A stretch of 64,000 nt of DNA from Vacuolonema iberomarrocanum LEGE 07170 (GCA_015207365.1 JADEXA010000013.1:61652-125651), one strand, 5' to 3'. Positions 45,154 to 55,028 are shown, counted from the first letter of the stretch. Notes: generated by a model from the sequence alone, not told the origin. Numbers and translations: made by a program.

Positions 45154-45897
45154 TTACAGATTCACAACCTTTACCTGCTCTAGCGACTCGGCCAGGGCAC
45201 GAACCGCTGCAATCATGGCAACTTCGCTATTGAGTTGATTGATTGCAGAACCAACGCCAACCCCAGTTGCCCCAGCGGCGATCGCCATCGGTACCGTGAC
45301 GCTGGACAAACCAGAGGCGCAGAGAACTGGCACATCAACAACACGGGAGATTTCGTACGCCGCTGCCAGTGTGGGAGCTGCTTTTTGGATTAAGCCCAGG
45401 GTGCCGGGATGGGTGGGCTGGCTGCTCTTTCCACCTTCGGTCTGGATGATGTTTGCACCGGCTTGTACCAATGCCTCTGCCAGTTGCACTTGCTGATCGA
45501 GCGGCAGGATATGCGGCACGGTTACAGAGAGGGGAATATGGGACAGCAGACTGCGGGTTTCCTTCGTTAACGCCAGTACTTCCTCTGCCTCGAAGCGCCG
45601 CCCTTGGGCGTAAAACGCATCAAAGTTACCAATTTCAATCAGGTCTGCACCGGCCTGAACACAAGGGAAGAAGCGCTCTGGATCGACGGCAGAAACACAC
45701 ACGGGCAGTTGGCTCACTTGCTTGGCACGGTGTACCAGGTCGGAATGGGCTGCGATGTCTACGAAGGTCGCGCCGCCCTGTTCGGCAGCCCGGACAACGG
45801 CTGTGACGCGATCGCCATCAAAGTTCATCAGACCGCTGATCACCTTAAGGGCACGACGGGATTCAAAAGCCTGCTGAAGCGTGGGGTGAAGGTTCAT
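45154..45897 (-). CDS. ycf23: Ycf23/DUF561 family TIM-barrel protein
   Basis: A 247-residue protein of the DUF561/Ycf23 family, found in cyanobacteria and red-algal plastids. It begins MNLHPTLQQAFESRRALKVI with conserved segments GGATFVDIAAHSDLV, ADLIEIGNFDAFYAQG, GANIIQTEGG and VLCASGLSSVTVPMAIAAGATGVGVG. The pattern looks like a TIM barrel with a phosphate-binding loop near the C-terminus. The biochemical function is not established. The Met at 45897 follows GAGGA with 5-nt spacing; the longer frame to 46005 is rejected. Confidence 0.9.
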   Translation of the reverse strand: MNLHPTLQQAFESRRALKVISGLMNFDGDRVTAVVRAAEQGGATFVDIAAHSDLVHRAKQVSQLPVCVSAVDPERFFPCVQAGADLIEIGNFDAFYAQGRRFEAEEVLALTKETRSLLSHIPLSVTVPHILPLDQQVQLAEALVQAGANIIQTEGGKSSQPTHPGTLGLIQKAAPTLAAAYEISRVVDVPVLCASGLSSVTVPMAIAAGATGVGVGSAINQLNSEVAMIAAVRALAESLEQVKVVNL

Positions 45898-46055
45898 AAA
45901 ATCCTCTCTCATCAGAAATACTGATTTTAGTATGTTGTGACTATTCTGCAATGAAGGGGGCGACAACAAAAAATGAGCAAGTGGCAGATGGGGCTCAACG
46001 CTCATTTCTCAGAACAACGGGCTGGCGGGTAGCCGTTACAGCAAGATCAAGTCAT

Positions 46056-46646
46056 TCAAGTTACGACTTCGTTGGCAAACCGCGTACGGGGCAGAAATTC
46101 AAAGGGGCCAGCAACCGAGCCCCAAACTAGCACGTCCGTTTCTGGATCGCGTCCTCGGTCATAGCTAATGAGCTTTTCGCCGTCAATTTCAAATTCGTTG
46201 TCCAGATAGGTGGTTTTGCCATTGCGGACAACGACGCATCCGCGCCCCGGTACAACCTTGCCCAAAAAACTATGGCCCGTCCAATCTACATTCATGTCGC
46301 AACCGGGGAGTTTTTCCAGGCGATCGCCCGTTAACTTGGCCAATAGGTCTGGGTTGCGCGATGCCCCATGAAACTCCTCCCCATCCTGCACTTTGTAGTT
46401 TTCCAGGCGGATGCGATCGGCTTCTATCAAAAATCGCAAAACCCGCAGTCGGTAAGGCTGATCCAGGGCAAAATCATAGGCCTGCTCCAGGAATAAGCTG
46501 GGTCCCGACGCCACCTCTAGGGGAAGTGGTCGCATACACACGCGAATATGGGCAAAGAATGGCGGATTCTCAAAAGCTTGTGCCTGGTTGCTGTAGTCGG
46601 CTGCCATCCATCGCAACAGGGTGGCAATATCCGTCGCATGACTCAT
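46056..46646 (-). CDS. Chromophore lyase CpcT/CpeT family
   Basis: A 196-residue phycobiliprotein lyase of the CpcT type, which attaches phycocyanobilin or phycoerythrobilin to a beta-subunit Cys. Typical segments are MAADYSNQAQAFENPPFFAHIRV, FLEQAYDFALDQPYRLRVLR and LPGCDMNVDWTGHSFLG. Start set at the Met at 46646 (MSHATDIATLLRWM), nine residues in from the longest frame. It suggests phycocyanin-based antennae. The symbol cpcT or cpeT cannot be fixed without a phylogeny. Confidence 0.9.
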   Translation of the reverse strand: MSHATDIATLLRWMAADYSNQAQAFENPPFFAHIRVCMRPLPLEVASGPSLFLEQAYDFALDQPYRLRVLRFLIEADRIRLENYKVQDGEEFHGASRNPDLLAKLTGDRLEKLPGCDMNVDWTGHSFLGKVVPGRGCVVVRNGKTTYLDNEFEIDGEKLISYDRGRDPETDVLVWGSVAGPFEFLPRTRFANEVVT

Positions 46647-46903
46647 AAACTTAATCTTCCTGTGCAAACGCACTTTCGATCATAAAAGGGAAGGTGTGCC
46701 ATGAAAACGTTTGGATGAAGAGTTGCAACCTGCTAGGTGTTTTATCCTCGGACGACTGACGCCAAGACATTCCATCTAAAACCCTTGCTGGGAGGGAATA
46801 TTGTGCTTCTTGCTTAGCGAGTTTGACGGGGCGAGTGGAGGGCGATCGCGGCCAATCCATTGGCTTTTGGGCGCATGAATACCAGATTCTAAAGAAACTA
46901 CTA

Positions 46904-47005
46904 AGTACCTCGGTATAGTTAAAAACCAAATCCTAAAACCCTGTGCCGCCCGCGCAGCGGCGGCACAGGGTTTTAGGATTTTAGGTTTAATTGCACCTAC
47001 CGACT
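46904..47005. mobile_element. Family 1 MITE-like element, copy 4 (diverged, 102 bp)
   Basis: AGTACCTCGGTA to CACCTACCGACT, flanked by TA at 46902-46903 and 47006-47007. The hairpin is CCCTGTGCCGCC with its complement. It is the most divergent copy, and its end changes (CGGTA at left, TACCG at right) are compensatory, showing the ends pair in this copy. Confidence 0.8.
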
Positions 47006-47014
47006 TACTCGAAC

Positions 47015-47113
47015 ATATAGCGGTGTGCAACCGCATTAAGCACAGCAACGGTTGTGTGGGGCGCGCCGCGCCCCACACAACCGTACTTAACTTTAACGCG
47101 CATAGCGCTATAT
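47015..47113. repeat. Family 3 palindromic element, copy 2 (longer)
   Basis: Same core as copy 1 with CGGTTGTGTGGGGCGCG and its complement. Here the element also has outer ATATAGCG (47015) and GCGCTATAT (about 47105-47113), which are inverted repeats. The full unit is about 99 bp. Confidence 0.7.
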
Positions 47114-47328
47114 TTTGAAACCCTTGCACTACGAGTGAGGGGGCAAAACATGTCTGGGTTCGAGTTTTCATAGAATGGATGCAAGGCTAATCAAGCTTCA
47201 TATGCCATGAACCGAATAGACGCGAAGCGCCGCATTCTCCTCTGCGAAGTTTTAAGTGTTTTGCTCGATACTTTTAGTTTGTCTGACCTTTTGGGAAGAT
47301 CGGTGGAAAGCAAGAAGGATAGAAGCCC

Positions 47329-49491
47329 ATGACGTTTGTTCAGGAAGCGAAAGATGCCAGCCTCAAGCAGCCAGAGTATTACCTCAATCGGGAACTGGGC
47401 TGGCTAGAGTTCAATCGTCGAGTGTTGTCTGAAGCCTTCGACCCGCGCACGCCATTGCTAGAGCGCTTGAAGTTCACGGCCATTTTTAGCGCCAACCTGG
47501 ATGAGTTTTTTATGGTGCGTGTTGCCATTCTCAAGGAGCAGGTGGAGGCCGAGGTGAGCCGCCTCACGCCAGATGGACGGACGCCCCAGCAACAATTGGA
47601 TGAAATTAGCGCCACCCTGCGCCCCATGGTGGTTGATCAGCACCACTTTTTTCAGCAAACCCTGCGCCCTCAATTGGAAGAGCATGGCATTTACCTGCTC
47701 AACTATATTGATCTGAATCAAGAGCAGCGGCTCTATCTGCAAGAGTATTTTGAAAAGCGGATTTTTCCCGTCCTGACGCCACTGGCGATCGACCCCGCTC
47801 ATCCCTTCCCTCATATTTCCAACCTCAGTCTCAATCTCGCCGTTAACGTTAAAGATCCCCACACTGGAAATGAGCGGTTTGCTCGGGTCAAAGTCCCCAA
47901 CACCCTGCCTCGGTTCATCGAGTTTCCCACGGAGCTACGCTATCAGGACGATGGCAAAAAGGTTATTTGGACAGGGGTAACTCTAGAGCAGGTGGTTGCC
48001 CACAACCTAGAGTTTCTCTTTCCGGGGATGACGATTCAGGAATACTATCCCTTCCGCATTACTCGCGACGCAGACTTTGAGATTAGCGAGGATGAGGCGG
48101 ATGACTTGCTGCTGGCGATCGAGCAAGAATTGCGCAAGCGGCGGTTTGGTGGATCGGTCGTGCGGATGGAGCTACATCCCACCATGCCTAACTTCGTGCG
48201 CCGGATGCTGATGGATGAGATGAACATCACCGATGCCGATGTTTATGAGTTGGAAGGGGTACTCAATCTCAAAGATTTGTTTGCTCTAACGGGGTTGCCG
48301 TTGCCCGAGTTGAAGGAACATCCCTGGACACCGATGATTCCTCCCCGATTGCGATCGCTCGGAGATGATCCCGACCTAGCCACCGTCGATTCCACGGTCG
48401 AGCCGTCTGATATCTTTACGGTGATTCGCGAGGGGGATGTTCTGGTGCACCACCCCTACGAATCCTTTAGGGGTTCGGTAGAAGCCTTCATTACCCAGGC
48501 CGCTCATGATCCACAGGTGCTGGCCATCAAAATGACCCTCTACCGCACATCGGGGGACTCACCCATTGTCAAAGCCCTGATTGCAGCAGCCGAGAACCAG
48601 AAGCAGGTCGTTGCTCTGGTCGAGCTGAAGGCGCGGTTTGACGAAGAAAACAATATCATCTGGGCTCGCAAATTAGAGCGTGTTGGCGTCCATGTCATGT
48701 ATGGGGTCGTGGGGCTAAAAACCCATACCAAAGTCGTGTTGGTGGTGCGCCAGGAAGGCGACCATATTCGCCGCTATATCCATATCGGAACCGGCAACTA
48801 CAATCCCAAAACCGCGCGGCTCTATACCGACTTGGGGATCATGACCTGCCGAGATGACCTGGGAGCCGACCTGACGGATTTGTTCAACTTCCTTACGGGC
48901 TACTCGCGGCAGCATTCCTATCGTAAATTGCTGATTGCTCCAGTGAATTTGCGCGATCGCATGATGTCGATGATTCGGCGCGAGACCGATCATGCCCACA
49001 GTGGTCAAGGGGGGCGCATCATCGCCAAGATGAACTCTCTGGTTGACCCTAAGATGATTCAGTGCCTCTACGAAGCCTCGCAGGCGGGGGTTGAAATCGA
49101 CCTGATTGTCCGGGGCATTTGCTGTTTGCGTCCTGGTCTAGAAGGCGTTAGCGAGAATATTCGCGTCATCAGCATCATTGGACGATTTCTAGAGCATTCC
49201 CGCATTTTTTACTTCGGTAATGCCGGGGCAGAGCAAATCTATATTGGCAGTGCGGACTGGATGCCCCGCAATTTGGATCGGCGTGTCGAGGCTGTGACAC
49301 CCATCGAAGATCCCCGATTGATAGCGCAGCTTAAAGATCTGCTTGATATCTTCCTGAACGACAATCGCCAAGCCTGGGAAATGAACCCTGACGGCACCTT
49401 TACCCAGCGGAGACCTGAGGAAGGCGAGCCCGAACGTAGCAGCCATGAAATTTTGATGCAGCGATCGCTCGAAGCCAGTAATGCCCGATAG
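47329..49491 (+). CDS. ppk: Polyphosphate kinase 1
   Basis: A 720-residue enzyme that makes inorganic polyphosphate from ATP, associated with the membrane or cytosol. His466 in GLKTHTKVV is the expected phosphohistidine, and His623 in RFLEHSRIFYFGN is the second conserved His. The N-terminal PEYYLNRELGWLEFNRRVL and the region HIGTGNYNPKTARLYTD (about residue 486) are canonical. Length is normal. No ppx gene is adjacent. Confidence 0.97.
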   Translation: MTFVQEAKDASLKQPEYYLNRELGWLEFNRRVLSEAFDPRTPLLERLKFTAIFSANLDEFFMVRVAILKEQVEAEVSRLTPDGRTPQQQLDEISATLRPMVVDQHHFFQQTLRPQLEEHGIYLLNYIDLNQEQRLYLQEYFEKRIFPVLTPLAIDPAHPFPHISNLSLNLAVNVKDPHTGNERFARVKVPNTLPRFIEFPTELRYQDDGKKVIWTGVTLEQVVAHNLEFLFPGMTIQEYYPFRITRDADFEISEDEADDLLLAIEQELRKRRFGGSVVRMELHPTMPNFVRRMLMDEMNITDADVYELEGVLNLKDLFALTGLPLPELKEHPWTPMIPPRLRSLGDDPDLATVDSTVEPSDIFTVIREGDVLVHHPYESFRGSVEAFITQAAHDPQVLAIKMTLYRTSGDSPIVKALIAAAENQKQVVALVELKARFDEENNIIWARKLERVGVHVMYGVVGLKTHTKVVLVVRQEGDHIRRYIHIGTGNYNPKTARLYTDLGIMTCRDDLGADLTDLFNFLTGYSRQHSYRKLLIAPVNLRDRMMSMIRRETDHAHSGQGGRIIAKMNSLVDPKMIQCLYEASQAGVEIDLIVRGICCLRPGLEGVSENIRVISIIGRFLEHSRIFYFGNAGAEQIYIGSADWMPRNLDRRVEAVTPIEDPRLIAQLKDLLDIFLNDNRQAWEMNPDGTFTQRRPEEGEPERSSHEILMQRSLEASNAR

Positions 49492-49525
49492 CTCCATCAA
49501 ACCTATCAAGCCCGCATTCAAGCCA

Positions 49526-50425
49526 TCACTGTCCGCCCTGTGCCTGCTGCGCTTGTTGCAGCAATTGCGCCGCGTTGTTTGCCCAGGCCGCATTGCCCTG
49601 ATTGGTATAAAGATCGCGGGCGTACTGTAACACCCGTTGGGCTTCGGCGTAGCGTTGCTGCTCAATGAAGACTAGCCCTGCGCCGTAGTAGGCATTGGCA
49701 TAGTTGGGATTGGCTTGCGCTGAACTGCGGAACGAGTTGAGGGCGGTGTCCAGATCGCCTTGCTCAAACTGGAGGGTACCCAGGCTGTAGTGCGCTTCGG
49801 CATAGCCTGGGTTGATTTCAACCGCGCGCTGAAAGTTGGCGACGGCTGTATCGCTGCGCCCCTGTTGCTGATAGACCAACCCCAAGTGATAGTAAGACTC
49901 GGGCGCATTGGGGCTGAAGCGAGCCGCCTGTTGAAGCGCCGCGATCGCTTCCTCCGCATTGCCTTGAAGCCGATGGACGAGCCCCAGATTGTAATATGCC
50001 AGCCCGAGTTCCGGGTCGAGTTGTACGGCGCGCTCCAGATATTGCTGTGAAATGGATAGGTTATTTCCTTCCAGCAGTGCAGCACCCAAGTTGGCGTAGG
50101 CAAGTGCAAAGCTGGGATCAACCTGAGTGGCTTGGTAAAAGGCATTGGCTGCGGCTTGCAGCTGTCCCTGTTGGCGCAGGGCTAATCCCAGGTTGTAGTG
50201 GGCGGGTGCCAGGTTGGGGTCAAGTTCGGTGGCTCGCTGGAATGCCGCGATCGCCGCGTCGGGTTGCCCTTGCTGAATGAGCTGCACGCCCCGACTCAGT
50301 TCTTGCTCAGCCGCGCTCAGGGGAGCCTGGGCAACTGTTACGGGCCTATCCATTGCCCCAGCCATATTCCCAGCTAGCAACCAAGCCGCGATCGCTAGTC
50401 CTGCACTCCACCGAAAATCAACCAT
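49526..50425 (-). CDS. Exported TPR-repeat protein
   Basis: A 299-residue protein with a short N-terminal signal or anchor segment (about 10-30, AIAAWLLAGNMAGAMDRP) and about seven TPR units (for example ALYNLGLVHRLQGNAEEAIAAL-type repeats, with AYYNLG and SYYHLG). TPRs scaffold protein complexes; the segment probably places it in the periplasm or lumen. The stops of ppk and this gene are 34 bp apart and convergent. Partner unknown. Confidence 0.85.
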   Translation of the reverse strand: MVDFRWSAGLAIAAWLLAGNMAGAMDRPVTVAQAPLSAAEQELSRGVQLIQQGQPDAAIAAFQRATELDPNLAPAHYNLGLALRQQGQLQAAANAFYQATQVDPSFALAYANLGAALLEGNNLSISQQYLERAVQLDPELGLAYYNLGLVHRLQGNAEEAIAALQQAARFSPNAPESYYHLGLVYQQQGRSDTAVANFQRAVEINPGYAEAHYSLGTLQFEQGDLDTALNSFRSSAQANPNYANAYYGAGLVFIEQQRYAEAQRVLQYARDLYTNQGNAAWANNAAQLLQQAQQAQGGQ

Positions 50426-50614
50426 TCACCATGCTCCCACGGACAATGAAGCGGTAAGCCTCTCGACTCACCTGAAAATGCTAGAGTTCCGACTTGAACC
50501 CAATACACCGCCATCCAAACAGGCCCAAGCCATCGCTTACCCAGCAGGGATGGTGGGCATACTCGCCATCTACAAGCCACCATACCCCAAATCAGGAGAT
50601 TAAATAGGTGTAAA

Positions 50615-50648
50615 AGAACCCGCACAGACCGAAGACTGTGCGGGTTCT
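50615..50648. terminator. 13-bp perfect hairpin between the TPR and DUF3370 genes
   Basis: AGAACCCGCACAG (50615-50627) pairs with 50636-50648, loop ACCGAAGA. T-runs are weak. It lies between the minus-strand DUF3370 gene end (50698) and the TPR gene start, so it may end the DUF3370 transcript. Confidence 0.6.
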
Positions 50649-50697
50649 GTCAGATCTGAAGTGCGATCGCAAAATCTATGCAGGCACTCAGATTGCG

Positions 50698-52290
50698 CTA
50701 ATTGCTAACCTCTTGCTCGTCGCTGGTCTCTCGCCCCAGCGATGGATAGAAATCATCCGGCTGCGGTTGGGGAATGACCTCGGGTGTCAGGGTCTGAATC
50801 GTGAGGGCTTGCGGCGGGGTTGCATCCGGTGGATACAGGAAGTCCACCTCTACCATCCGTTCCTCATCGGGCTGTAATTGCACGGTGAGCAATGGCTCGC
50901 CCTGCTGCCCCCGGCGCTGTACGACATGGACATAGCGGGTGCGCTCCATGCCCCAGTTGTTTTCATAGCGCAGGCGCAACGTTCCGCGATAAAAGATACG
51001 GTTGAGGGGGGGGCTGAGGAACCGCAAGCCATTGCCGTCCAGGTTCTCATCTTTGATAGGTGTCTGAAACAGGATGGCAACATTCCGGGTGGTGTCGCTG
51101 GGGTTGTGCAGCGGCAAATCCAGGTTGTAGTGAATGCCATAGTTTCCATGCGCCCGATAGGCCGTATCCGAGTAGCGTGCCAGCATCGGAGCACTCTGGA
51201 TTTGCCCCGTTCCCAGGGTATTGCGATCGACGGTGCTAATGGCGTAGGAAATGGCTTCGCCGGGCTCGGGGATGGTAAAGCGATCGCCATCCGAATCTGT
51301 CAGTTCGGCTTCCCACAACGAGCCTTCTGCGACCCCCGAGACCCGTCCATAGAAAAAGCGACCCCGCCGCCCCCCCGACCGATCAGGCGATGTAGGAGCA
51401 ATGTCCCGTGGACCAGCCAAGTCGCCTTCTTGCAGCAGCGTTCGCCACTCATCCAGCCTCGGTGCACGTTCCCGCCCATCGGGCAAAATAGTCCCAAACA
51501 TCCCTAAGCTAGCGAGATAAACTGGGCCATCACTTTCGAGATACATCAACGCTGTACGACCGTTGATCGGCAACTCGCGATTTGGGTCTGCTAGGGCTGC
51601 CGGACGAGGCCCATCTTCTGTATCATCGATGCCACCCACATCCAGACCGCCCATGCCATAGGCATAAGGAGGCAACGGTGCGCCACTGCGGAACTCCTGT
51701 AAGCTCCGCAAAGGAATGGGCGCACTCATTAATAGTTGGGTTCGCTGCGGAGGCAGGGTAAAGCGATTGGGCAAAAATCCCTGATCGACACCCCGCAGGA
51801 TATCGGTCGTTGTTCGACTTCCTGGCCCTGCAAAAACCTGGCCGGCAGTATCCGCAACATAGGAAGGCAGGTCATAGAAGGGTGCTTCTTGGCTGAGATA
51901 GGTGACCGCTTGCGAAACCTCAACTGTCACCGGATCATCGCTGGGATTGTGAATCAGAATGCCCAAAAACAGTGTGCGCACATCGTTTGGCGTCGTGCCC
52001 CGCGCAATGTGGTGGGCAAAAATATCGAAACGCCCTTCAAAGGCGTAGTCTAGGTGTGCATCAGGCACCGCCATATCGTCTGGCGGAAAGGTTGAGAGCA
52101 AAATGCCCGGTTGCTGAACCACCTCTGGACTGTTGCTGTTGAAAACGGGAACCGAATCCAACTCTCCTGGCAGGGGGCGTACTTCGTGGGGAAGTACGAT
52201 CTGCTCGATCTGAGGAGTGGTAGGAAGGGGAGATTCGAGAGAGGGTGGCGGCAACTGTGCCGGAAGGAAGAGCGACAATAATGTCAGCAT
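50698..52290 (-). CDS. DUF3370 domain protein, exported
   Basis: A 530-residue protein with a short hydrophobic N-terminus (MLTLLSLFLPAQLPPPS) that could be a signal peptide. The body matches cyanobacterial DUF3370 proteins: LPHEVRPLPGELDSVPVFN, GIDDTEDGPRP, NRELPINGRTALMYLESDGP and GNYGIHYNLDLPLHNPSD. No enzymatic motif. The family is restricted largely to cyanobacteria and has unknown function. Confidence 0.85.
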   Translation of the reverse strand: MLTLLSLFLPAQLPPPSLESPLPTTPQIEQIVLPHEVRPLPGELDSVPVFNSNSPEVVQQPGILLSTFPPDDMAVPDAHLDYAFEGRFDIFAHHIARGTTPNDVRTLFLGILIHNPSDDPVTVEVSQAVTYLSQEAPFYDLPSYVADTAGQVFAGPGSRTTTDILRGVDQGFLPNRFTLPPQRTQLLMSAPIPLRSLQEFRSGAPLPPYAYGMGGLDVGGIDDTEDGPRPAALADPNRELPINGRTALMYLESDGPVYLASLGMFGTILPDGRERAPRLDEWRTLLQEGDLAGPRDIAPTSPDRSGGRRGRFFYGRVSGVAEGSLWEAELTDSDGDRFTIPEPGEAISYAISTVDRNTLGTGQIQSAPMLARYSDTAYRAHGNYGIHYNLDLPLHNPSDTTRNVAILFQTPIKDENLDGNGLRFLSPPLNRIFYRGTLRLRYENNWGMERTRYVHVVQRRGQQGEPLLTVQLQPDEERMVEVDFLYPPDATPPQALTIQTLTPEVIPQPQPDDFYPSLGRETSDEQEVSN

Positions 52291-53192
52291 GTCAATTTGA
52301 CGAACACGACAAAGAACAGACGATAGCGTCAGAAGGCAGAAACCTGATTCTGTAGGCTTTTATCAGTCAGGCCAGAGGGAAAAGGAACATCGGCATTTAG
52401 TCCATCAATTCTCCGTAGAGCAGCGTCTGAAATGCTAGACCCCAGTTAACGGGCATCACAAGAAGAACACAAGCAAAACAGGGATTGTTTGGAGCTGGTT
52501 TGGTTACGGCGATCGCCTGTGTACGCGTAGAAGTGACGGTGAGCGCAAAATCAAACTTAACAATATCACTCCTTAGACGTAGTTTCTCCTTGAGACAATA
52601 GAAGAAGAATAAGAATTAGGTAGACGTCGAACCTAAGCTAAGGCCTAAACCAGTCCGTATAACAACCAACGGACAAGAAGGGTGGTTAAGAACCAGTCAG
52701 AGCCTAGCTGAGAAAATGGCGTGGAAAACCGATGGGTTGATAGCAATTATCCTGAAATTTCCTCACTCTTACTCTCACCTTGTTGTGCCTCTGATCCGGC
52801 TAAAAATTGACCAAAATCAGAGATTGCATAGACAAGCGGAGCAGATTCTTCAATATAAGACCTGAAATGACTAGATACGATGACCTAATTTACCCAATTC
52901 GAGGATCCGAATCGACAGTCTTGATAGTCAAATCTTAAGAAAACCTCTGAGATAGCTATAAAAATTACTGGGGGTAGCCTGATAGATGAGCACAAGTACG
53001 GTCAGCCGATTCTATCCTGTGGCGGAAGAGATATTACATTCAGCTACAGCGGTCGATTAGGGTTTACAAAGCTCCTATTATCTGGCCTGCAAAAACTTGC
53101 AATTGTTAGATTGAGAATGTCGTTTTCAGGATGAAACTAGGTATTCCCAAAAGCACTTCCCCAATCCCTTTCAGGGTGATGATAATGAAAGC
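52291..53192. other. Long intergenic region between divergent genes, no gene seen
   Basis: About 900 bp between the DUF3370 and DUF4126 genes, AT-rich in its right half, with one HIP1 site. It should contain both promoters; there is room for a small RNA but no structure or motif was recognised. Confidence 0.4.
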
Positions 53193-53789
53193 ATGGTAGA
53201 AATCCTCGCTGCTCTTTCAATTTCTGCTGCTGCCGGTATGCGGGTAGCACTGCCACTACTCCTAACGGGATTAATCTACAGCGACACCCTGTGGATGGAG
53301 ATGCCATTGATATCGCGCATACCCAAAAGTGTTGCGATCGGTGTACTGGTGGGCTGGTCGCTGTGTGAGCTTCTCTTTTCAAAGAACCGTCTGACGCAGC
53401 GCTTCTTGCAGCTTTCACAGCTCATCCTGGGGCCAGTGGTGGGGGCGATCGCCGGAGTCGGTGTGGCGCGTGTTGCTTCTGTCGATTCTCGCCTTCTGCC
53501 GCTGGTTGGGCTCATCGGTGGCTTATTGGCTCTCGTGCTGCAATTGGTGCAAGTTGGCTGGTTTTTCCGGCTGCGAGGTCTACCGCTTTGGGTCATCTTT
53601 TCCCAAGACTTTCTCTGCGTTTGTCTGGTGCTCTTTGCTTTTGATGCCCCTAGACAGGGCGGCGTGATTGCACTCCTGCTACTTTGGTTGGCCATTCGCA
53701 GCACCAAGGAGTGGCAGCGCTGGTATCGGGGGCAAGCTTCGCCCGACTTGCGACGTCGCTCCCGAAGAGGCAAAATCAATCCAGATTAA
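53193..53789 (+). CDS. DUF4126 membrane protein
   Basis: A 198-residue membrane protein with the DUF4126 opening MVEILAALSISAAAGMRVALPLLL, about five membrane segments and a basic C-terminal tail (RRRSRRGKINPD). Function of the family is unknown; it is common in cyanobacteria. The stop is 12 bp before a family 2 element. Confidence 0.88.
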   Translation: MVEILAALSISAAAGMRVALPLLLTGLIYSDTLWMEMPLISRIPKSVAIGVLVGWSLCELLFSKNRLTQRFLQLSQLILGPVVGAIAGVGVARVASVDSRLLPLVGLIGGLLALVLQLVQVGWFFRLRGLPLWVIFSQDFLCVCLVLFAFDAPRQGGVIALLLLWLAIRSTKEWQRWYRGQASPDLRRRSRRGKINPD

Positions 53790-53801
53790 AGGGCTGGGGT
53801 T

Positions 53802-54009
53802 ATATCAAATCCGGTTAAATAGCCGTAAAACCCAACTATTGTTTTAGCCCGCTGCTGTGCAGCGGGCTAAAACAATAAGTAGCTCGGCATGATGAAAAAC
53901 CAGACCCTAAAAATCTGTGCCGCCCGCAGCGCGGGCGGCACAGATTTTTAGGGTTTTAGGTTTAATTGCACCTGCCAACTTAGTTGGATTCTTCAACCGG
54001 ACTTGATAT
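53802..54009. repeat. Family 2 palindromic element, copy B, split by a family 1 insertion
   Basis: Left part ATATCAAATCCGG to GCTAAAACAATA, right part GTTGGATTCTTCAACCGG to TTGATAT. Removing the 103-bp insert plus one TA restores a 103-bp element colinear with copies A, C and D. Confidence 0.85.
53878..53980. mobile_element. Family 1 MITE-like element, copy 3 (103 bp), nested in family 2
   Basis: AGTAGCTCGGCA to CACCTGCCAACT, with TA on each side (53876-53877, 53981-53982). The host repeat is interrupted at a TA within ACAATAGTTGG, so this is a real insertion event with TA duplication. Confidence 0.9.
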
Positions 54010-54019
54010 TACATAGTCC

Positions 54020-54093
54020 AAGGATAATTTTTTCTGAGAAGAGACGCGTTATGCCCCTTCTCAGGAAAAATCATTCCCTCAATCAGCAATGCC
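54020..54093. repeat. Family 4 palindromic element, imperfect
   Basis: AATTTTTTCTGAGAAG and CTTCTCAGGAAAAATCATT are imperfect inverted copies, and the right end is AATCAGCAATGCC. It matches the element at 39080-39166 in arrangement. A right half-copy also occurs at about 63630-63668 (CTCTCAATCAGCAATGCC). Confidence 0.55.
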
Positions 54094-54256
54094 AAAGGGC
54101 TTGAGTCTAAATATTAGAGCTTGAGTCCAAATATCAAGGACAAGCAGGGATGCGAATTCAAGCTATCTTCAAGGTTTTGCAAGTGACAGGTAGACGGTCG
54201 GCCTGAATCTGCAAGGAAGATATAGCAGGGGTATGTGAGGGATACGCCCGTATGAG

Positions 54257-54553
54257 TTATTGCTCTTGCAATAGACGTAGATAATTTTGCTTGAGCTGGA
54301 AATGATCTGCGGCTAGCCGTTCCGTCATGGAGCGCTCGACATCACTGATTTGCTCCCAGAAGGCCGCAGAGCGGCGAGCGGTGAGGAGCTCATTCCACAG
54401 CCGATCGACGACTTCTAGGGTTTCAGAGGGTGCATCATCCAATGCTCCCTTGATGACTGCAAACGCTTCCTCGGCAGCCTGGTGCTCTTTTGGATCCTTT
54501 GCTAACTCAATACATTCGGTTAGGGTTTCGGTTGATGTGGTGGATTGCAGCAT
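54257..54553 (-). CDS. Small helical cyanobacterial hypothetical protein
   Basis: A 98-residue acidic, all-helical protein: ECIELAKDPKEHQAAEEAFAV and VDRLWNELLTARRSAAFWEQ, ending with LKQNYLRLLQEQ. No Cys, no signal peptide. It looks conserved in composition but I cannot name the family or function. Confidence 0.65.
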   Translation of the reverse strand: MLQSTTSTETLTECIELAKDPKEHQAAEEAFAVIKGALDDAPSETLEVVDRLWNELLTARRSAAFWEQISDVERSMTERLAADHFQLKQNYLRLLQEQ

Positions 54554-55028
54554 GGATTCGGTTGGGTGTAACGATATTTCAGGTTGTTCACATTTCTTAA
54601 TTAATTAGAGTATCGCAAACAAAATCACGTGATGGCAATGGTTGAAGCATCCCCTTGGCGCAAGATCTCCCTGGCGGCATAGGATTTGCTTCGGGTGCTC
54701 CCTATATATCCAGATGGAGTCATGAAATATCTAGATGCAGTCATGTCGCGCGCGGATGTTCCTTCACAAATCTGTTCGGGGTATTTTACGCCAAGTGCTT
54801 TGGGCGAAACTTACTTGCGGAATCTCTGAAATCTCTCCTAACCAGCGGCGATTAAGACGCGATAATTGAGATGATTTACCATGACAACGGATGGCTAGCG
54901 GCTTGGCTGTGGCACGTTGCTGGAAACGGGCAGAGGCTTTGTTTCTGGAAGGGCGATCGCCCGTACACCGCAGCCGTATATTGACCGTTATCAACCATCA
55001 CTCCTATACATCAAGCAAGCGACATCAA
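54554..55028. other. Intergenic upstream of trpS
   Basis: About 475 bp. The open trpS frame extends to 54891 but the extra residues are unlike the family. Promoters of trpS and of the divergent hypothetical gene should lie here. No other gene seen. Confidence 0.4.

Larger units (their letters stand above)
46674..47328. other. Intergenic pile-up of repeat elements
   Basis: About 650 bp with a family 1 element (46904-47005) and a family 3 element (47015-47113) only 9 bp apart. No coding frame is convincing. ppk promoter sequence must lie after 47114. Confidence 0.5.
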
